A stretch of 64,000 nt of DNA from Larimichthys crocea (lineage: Eukaryota > Chordata > Actinopteri > Sciaenidae), in NCBI RefSeq assembly GCF_000972845.2, contig NC_040017.1:26418944-26482943 (forward strand), written 5' to 3'. The notes beneath the pieces are model-generated. The model worked only from the letters and a program-made list of their open reading frames with translations, did no database searches and had not been told where the DNA came from. A program made the position numbers and the translations under genes. Within the stretch, counting starts at the first letter, position 1; each line of letters starts with the position of its first letter. Below are positions 58,414 to 64,000 of this stretch, piece after piece.

Positions 58414-59630
58414 CTAATTAGTGTTTTAGCTGATTGCTAATTGCCACTTTCTTTCGCCTACTTACACACAACACTGAGAGAGCGAGGCAGCAGTAGAGAC
58501 ATCTTCTACTCCTGTTTCTATCTGACTCTTGTCATTTACCTCTAATTACACACATGTCCATCATGTCTTCATCAAGTCTGCACACACACACATCAGGCGT
58601 CCATCAGTTTTTAGGTGAAACTTCGCTGAACGAATCCGTTATTCTCGCTCTCGGTGGTTTACAGTGCATAAAAAAAAAAATTCAGAAAGTTTTTTATGTT
58701 CCTCTCAGCTGTCGGGGGCTGCACACTGTGACCTGGCAGAGTTTCTCCAGAGGTTTTGTGTTACAGTTGCACTTTATAAAATCCGAGAAGGAGGATTGTA
58801 GAGAGCGGAGCGATGCACTTTACTCCAGCTGCCACTTCGTCATCGTTGATTTCATTTACAAAGTTCTGTGCGACACAGGTCGATGGATGAAGTCTGACTG
58901 TTGGTCAAGTGAAGGACTTTAACACATTTGGATCATATTAAAAAGTATGAAATCAATGCACACATTAATCTAGTGCATAATGTTCCAGTACCATATTTCA
59001 GATGCTGACTCTGGGTGATATCAAAACTCTTCTTAACCCTTCAATAACTTTGATTTAAAGCTTACTCCTACTCTGCATCATGATAAGATCACGTTAACAT
59101 ATCATCTCCCTACATTGATACAGGAAAATGTGCTGACGTCTCAGCCACACCTCCCCGTATTATCTTCATACCGTGAGATGATTTTAATGAGCTGACTGAT
59201 CAGGATCAGGATCTTCAACATGTTGTCGGTGATGCGAGACGACATTGGACTGAGGTCAAGAAACAACTTTTCTTGGCGGACGGCATCGCGGACTGTCCAC
59301 ACTTTCCTCTGTTTACAAAGAAGCGATGCAACTTTTGCTCTCTCGTTAATCTCGTTTCTCACGGCGTAAAAGCCGGTTCGGAGTAACGAGTACGAGTCGT
59401 CCACCTCAGCCAGAGACTTTTATTTGCTTTTCCAATGTGGATTTATGTCATGTTGGAAAGCGAGCGTGCATTTGAGGGAGTTCTCGAGCTCGGTTTTACT
59501 AGCAGTGCACGAAGCAACGAGCCGCCAGAGTTCAAGTATAGTTGAGGATGTTTTAGTGCGTAAAGCTCTGCAGATTCTTCACTTTCTCAGGGCTACGTGT
59601 CCTCAGACTGGAGCCAAGTCCCAGCTCACA

Positions 59631-59641
<11 letters not shown>

Positions 59642-59667
<26 letters not shown>

Positions 59668-59670
59668 ACG
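59642..59670 (+). repeat. (CA)n microsatellite
   Basis: A pure dinucleotide run preceded by a short (CT)n tract. Confidence 0.96.
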
Positions 59671-59836
59671 GGCATACATGATCTCAGCTGCACAAAAACA
59701 TACTCAGAAACATGCACACACACTCTTGCAGTCCCAGCTGTAACAAATGGGGACCAGATTGTGTATGATGATGATGATGATGTAAAAGACCAGGCATGCT
59801 GGTCTCCATGGCTGACGAGCTTTGTTGAATAAACGT

Positions 59837-59861
59837 TGTGTGTGTGTGTGTGTGTGTGTGT
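59837..59861 (+). repeat. (TG)n microsatellite
   Basis: A pure dinucleotide run. Confidence 0.96.
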
Positions 59862-61234
59862 GCTGGTGCTCTGGTGCTGGTGTGTGTGTACCCAGAGGGG
59901 TCAAACCATGATCCACATGCCGTGAGCTATTAAACAGTTCTTCTTTGGTTCCCTGTACAATTCATCATATGGTTCTGCAGCCAATCGCAGGCAGGCGCGT
60001 GGGTGCGATGATGTGTTTCCGTCATTGTACTCGTCCTCTTTGTGCTCGTGTCTGTTTGTGTTACAACAACATGAATACATCATGTAAAACAGAAACAAAG
60101 TTCTGCTCTGCAAAAGTTTGACGAGTGTTTTCACCTCGACCTCTTCAGGTTTCACCTCAGATGTGGTTAAATTGTGCAGAATGGCCCTTTTAACACTGGA
60201 GTCACATGACGTGGGTTAATGGCTGTTCAGTTTGGAAATTAGAGGCACTTATCTCTGGCTTCCTTCGGGGGCAGCCAGGCTGTTTTTTTCTCATTATTCT
60301 GTGGTCCAGTAAAAGTCAACGAGCAAAGCAGGGCGCTAACATTAGCAGAGTTAGGGCCTCCATTACCGCCGCATGCCGCACGTAAATGTCACGGTTTGGG
60401 CGTTAAGGAGAGAGAGGACTGTACGGAGGGTCGGGCTCAAACAGCCGGCGCTCTGCTGTGTTGTGAAAACACCGATAAAGTTAGGCGGCATTCTCATAAA
60501 GCAGCAGCTCGACTGCACAGACACTGTGACGGCTGCATACTGTATCTGTGTGTGTGTGTTTCCGAGTAGCATGAGTCAGACAAAGGGTGTGTTCAGCTGA
60601 GAAGGAGACAGAAAAAAAAAAGACAGTGGAAGGAAAGAGAGGAAGTTAGAGGAATGTGGAGCGATAGAAAGACAGAGACAGACAGAGAGAGAGGGGGGGG
60701 GCAGTGTTTTATTATTTGTCATGTAAACAAAAATGTGACGCGATGTTTCCTCCAAACTTCTGACAGAGTCTGAATGAACGATATAAAACATGAATAACTT
60801 CATTAGCAGCGTGTTCCCAGTCGGCCTGCATGTTTTTACAACCTGCGTCTCACTCCCACGTGGATGTTAACCCAGCATGGCTGCTCCGAGGATTTGTAGG
60901 ATCTGTTGGTTTTGGAGCGTGTTGGTGTCGAAGGTCTGCGCGTCTCCGGACTCTGCTGCCTCATTTTGATCTCTGTTTTTTAATCTCTTGTCATTGTGCG
61001 AGGGAAATATTGAATTACTTCTCTTGAAATTAAACATTTTTTAACATTGTTATCTGAGAATACAGCGGATGGTGTGAAGTTACGTCTCCTCCCTCTGCGG
61101 TTCGACTCCGCCAGCCAGAGAAACTCTGCCTCAGAGATGTTTGGACGACTAAAACTTCAATCTGTAAATGATCCTCCGACTGAGAGAAAAATCGGTCTCA
61201 GGGGGTCAAAGACATGATGAAGGGGGAAAAAAAG

Positions 61235-61236
<2 letters not shown>

Positions 61237-61277
<41 letters not shown>
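61237..61277 (+). repeat. (TG)n microsatellite, 41 bases
   Basis: A pure dinucleotide run; first of six arrays in 664 bases. Confidence 0.98.
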
Positions 61278-61283
<6 letters not shown>

Positions 61284-61419
61284 GCTGACAGCAGTGTTGG
61301 GGCAGCTGACGGGGTAAAGGGGCAGTTGTAGTCACATGGGGAGCAGAGATGGATTTGGGGGGATTTGAGGCTATAAGAGGGTGGGGACGAGGAGGCTTAG
61401 ACCAGCTGACACTGTCCAC

Positions 61420-61422
<3 letters not shown>

Positions 61423-61459
<37 letters not shown>
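61423..61459 (+). repeat. (CA)n microsatellite, 37 bases
   Basis: A pure dinucleotide run. Confidence 0.98.
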
Positions 61460-61463
<4 letters not shown>

Positions 61464-61562
61464 TACAAGCCAAAGATAGACAGATACACACACACATGCT
61501 GATAACGGTCAAAAATATAAAAATGAATGCAGAGCTTGGCTTTAAGCCCTGAAATAACAAAT

Positions 61563-61563
<1 letters not shown>

Positions 61564-61595
<32 letters not shown>
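61564..61595 (+). repeat. (CA)n microsatellite, 32 bases
   Basis: A pure dinucleotide run. Confidence 0.98.
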
Positions 61596-61597
<2 letters not shown>

Positions 61598-61615
61598 TGT
61601 ACACATATAATCATA

Positions 61616-61616
<1 letters not shown>

Positions 61617-61657
<41 letters not shown>
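61617..61657 (+). repeat. (CA)n microsatellite, 41 bases
   Basis: A pure dinucleotide run. Confidence 0.98.
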
Positions 61658-61659
<2 letters not shown>

Positions 61660-61713
61660 GAGCAGAGGTTGAAGGGGAATGTTTATATAACTTTGAGGCT
61701 TTAGGACGCAGGG

Positions 61714-61717
<4 letters not shown>

Positions 61718-61758
<41 letters not shown>
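61718..61758 (+). repeat. (TG)n microsatellite, 41 bases
   Basis: A pure dinucleotide run. Confidence 0.98.
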
Positions 61759-61759
<1 letters not shown>

Positions 61760-61859
61760 CAGGAAGACAGGTGTGGCTTCATCAAGGCAGTTGTGTGACA
61801 CCAGATACTGACCGGGGAGATAATGCTCAACGAGTTAAAGACGTGGAATATCAGAGCTG

Positions 61860-61861
<2 letters not shown>

Positions 61862-61900
<39 letters not shown>
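61862..61900 (+). repeat. (TG)n microsatellite, 39 bases
   Basis: A pure dinucleotide run. Confidence 0.98.
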
Positions 61901-61904
<4 letters not shown>

Positions 61905-62524
61905 TTTGGATGTGGTGTCTTGTATGTGGTTACACACGCACACACACACACTGTGAGCTGTGCAGAAGGTCAGTGTGTGTGTGTGTGTGCAGATTTTCTC
62001 TCGACCAGAATAATCATTTCACAAACAGTTTAGCTCGTCTCTTGTAATTAGTCGCCCTGATTCGTTGACGTGAAACAGCCAATAAACAAAAGTCTGCCCT
62101 TGAGCAAGGCATACGTCTGAAATATGAAGTTTGACTGCTTCAGGACTCCTGCTCATCGTCATCCTCCAGGAAACTCCAGAGGAGCTTTAACTTCATTTGT
62201 ACTGCGGGAAACGCAGCGTTCATTCATATAGAAGTGACACAAATGTCTGTCACAAATGTTTCTCACTGGTCTTAAAAAGAGTTTTCAGAGTAACACACAG
62301 CTGAATCAAAAAGACGGACGCTGTGACGCTGTGGTCTTTTTCTTTTTGTGTCCAAAAAATGATCTTTGTTGTTTTAATTGGTTAAATCTTCTCAGTTCTT
62401 CAGAGGGTTTTGTTCCTCGTTTGGTCTCTGCAGAAGAAAAAGTCGAATAAAGAGAGAGAGACGAGAGGAGGGAAGATGCAGAGACTCTCTCTTTCTGTCA
62501 CTTCATTATTCAGTGACGATATTT

Positions 62525-62627
62525 AGTGTGTGTGTGTGTGTGTGTGTGAAAAGTCTACATTTATGCTCATGTGTCTACATCTGTGTGTGTGCGCCTGTGT
62601 AAAAGTGTGTGTGTGTGTGTGTGTGTG
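62525..62627 (+). repeat. Two short (TG)n microsatellites
   Basis: TG runs at about 62525-62548 and 62602-62627, separated by unique sequence. Confidence 0.95.
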
Positions 62628-62917
62628 AGGGTGTGAGTAAAATCAGAACAGTGTTGAACTCGTTTGGGTCGACCAAGAATTCACACGAGGTCCAGTTACC
62701 ACACGGGCCCTGTGAGGACACCAACGAGCTCTGTGCGAGTGTGTGAGTGTGTGAGTGTAGAAGACAGACGAGTATGCGGGTGATTAGGTGTGTATATATA
62801 GTTGTCTGTGGTTGCATAGTGAGATGTGTGTGTGAGTGTGTGTGTGAGTGTGTCCTCGTTCTTTCCATTAGTGTATGAGTGTGTGTGTCGCCGTTTAAAG
62901 ACATGAGGCAAGAATAT

Positions 62918-62940
62918 GTGTGTGTGTGTGTGTGTGTGTG
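62918..62940 (+). repeat. (TG)n microsatellite
   Basis: A pure dinucleotide run. Confidence 0.95.
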
Positions 62941-63793
62941 TCCACGGGGAAGAGCCAGCGGTTATTACAGCTGTCCGTCCTCGTCACTACACTCACTTCC
63001 TGTGCGTCCTGTTTGTTCCACCTGCAGACATGAACGGCGCGAGCTGAATTTGAATTTCAGGATTGCGTTTCCTCTCGGGTTATTCCTCGGTCGCACAGAT
63101 TCGAGGGATCTTGGCGTGTTTGCATTCAGGATGTAATTTACATATTCAGCTCCAATTAGGCAGTTATTTTCTCTACCTGTGCATAATGAAGCCGTTCTCC
63201 TGAGCCGCGTCTCTTCCTGCTGTGGATTCAAAGTTATGTTTCAGGGAAGAGCTCAGCCTCTCCTCCATTTTGTGTTCTTATGTTCACGAAGGAATCACGA
63301 GGAGCTCGATTAGTTTGCATTAATATGAAATTCACGTCACGTTCACGTCTCGCTGAGTTCAGATACAAACACGTGTGTGCGGTGATGTTATTTTCTCATA
63401 AAGTCGAGAAGAAGGAGTAAAAATCAAAAACATCTGAGATGAAACTTCACGAGCTCGTATGTGGGAATTATTATTTATTTTCATATAAATTATAGGAACA
63501 GACTTTTGCTCGGCTGAATGATAAAGAATACTTTGATTAAATTACGGATCCTTCAGCAGGAGGAAAATAATAATAAGTTAGACAAGCAGTAAGTAAAATG
63601 CAAAACAAACAGCAGTCTGCCACAGTTTTATTCTGACGTTCAGGTGTTTTTTTTTTCTCAAGGTTTCTCTAAAAGCTTCAAACTGTTCCTGAGCGCTTAT
63701 TGTTTTTCTCTTGTTGCTGAGGCAGGCTGGCAGCTTTCAGATGAATGTGACAGCAGGTACAACAGAGTGATGGAAAGAGAGAGAGAACCAACG

Positions 63794-63824
63794 GAGGAGG
63801 AGGAGGAGGAGGAGGAGGAGGAGA
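63794..63824 (+). repeat. (GGA)n microsatellite, about 31 bases
   Basis: A trinucleotide purine run. Confidence 0.97.
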
Positions 63825-64000
63825 AGATGTGGAGTGGTTAACAGGCAGGGTTGGGATGGATTATTGGATGCACATAGACATATTATTTTCCTGCCAGGAG
63901 ATTTATTCCATAGTGAGGAAATCCATTCCTCTAACTGTGCCTTTTTCATTACCGTGCAGGGACATAATTCAAATTTCAGAATGCACACACCGGCACAGCT

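Larger units (their letters stand above)
44452..64000 (+). other. nova2 intron 2 (at least 19.5 kb, open at the right edge)
   Basis: I searched the translated frames for the next NOVA exon (T-T-E-R-V-C, A-L-N-A-V-H) and for other genes on both strands and found none. The intron has about 19 sense TG and 15 CA arrays, several purine/pyrimidine tracts, and unique homeodomain-motif-rich segments near 48.96, 51.0-51.3, 54.2-54.6 and 63.0-63.3 kb. Confidence 0.85.

Noticed and set aside
61298..61395. G-rich sense-strand segment as a G-quadruplex
   Set aside because: Loops of 8 and about 15 bases break the standard motif.
1..64000. CRISPR arrays, bacterial operons, phage or viral genes
   Set aside because: No direct-repeat/spacer structure, no dense same-strand coding and no integrase, reverse transcriptase, capsid or envelope motifs were seen in any frame. 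The window is vertebrate nuclear DNA.

Overview
The window is vertebrate nuclear DNA, most probably from a spiny-rayed (percomorph) teleost. The evidence is split genes with GT-AG introns, very dense (CA)n/(TG)n microsatellites, several interspersed repeats of types I recognise as common in fish genomes, and two genes whose best match is the vertebrate GPR4 and NOVA families. Nothing bacterial, viral or CRISPR-like is present. Only about 1.4 kb of the 64 kb is convincingly protein coding.

Layout. Positions 1-3.85 kb are upstream flank with two old interspersed repeats. A complete gpr4 gene (proton-sensing G-protein-coupled receptor) lies at 4052-7149 on the plus strand in three coding exons (4052-4180, 5645-5909, 6428-7149; 371 residues), with a likely polyadenylation signal at 7321. 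From 7.3 to 27.4 kb I find no protein-coding gene. This stretch holds degenerate repeats, a non-autonomous DNA transposon with terminal inverted repeats and a 9-base target duplication (13911-14657), a tRNA-derived SINE head on the minus strand (about 24130-24225), and a few promoter-like or exon-like signals (10.1, 15.7 and 26.17 kb). A GC/CpG-rich, pyrimidine-rich leader begins near 27.5 kb. The first coding exon of a nova-family gene, called nova2, is at 28384-28540. Its second coding exon, which carries most of KH domain 1, is at 44308-44451. The rest of the gene lies beyond the right edge, so 28.5-44.3 kb is intron 1 and 44.45-64 kb is the start of intron 2.

The two genes are both plus-strand and adjacent. 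From memory, human GPR4 and NOVA2 are both in 19q13.3, so the linkage supports the nova2 rather than nova1 call. They do not form a functional pathway: one is a cell-surface pH sensor coupled to G proteins, the other a neuronal nuclear RNA-binding splicing regulator. The nova2 introns are very rich in sense-strand UG and CA repeats, with one polypyrimidine array next to splice-like signals, one candidate recursive splice site, one predicted G-quadruplex, and several homeodomain-motif-rich unique segments that could be conserved enhancers.

I do not see a previously undescribed system that the sequence alone can support. The most useful leads are the intron-split gpr4 with a substituted candidate pH-sensing histidine, the extended His/Gln/Asn-rich nova2 N-terminus, a candidate poison exon and a candidate recursive splice site in nova2, and the complete transposon with a nested repeat.
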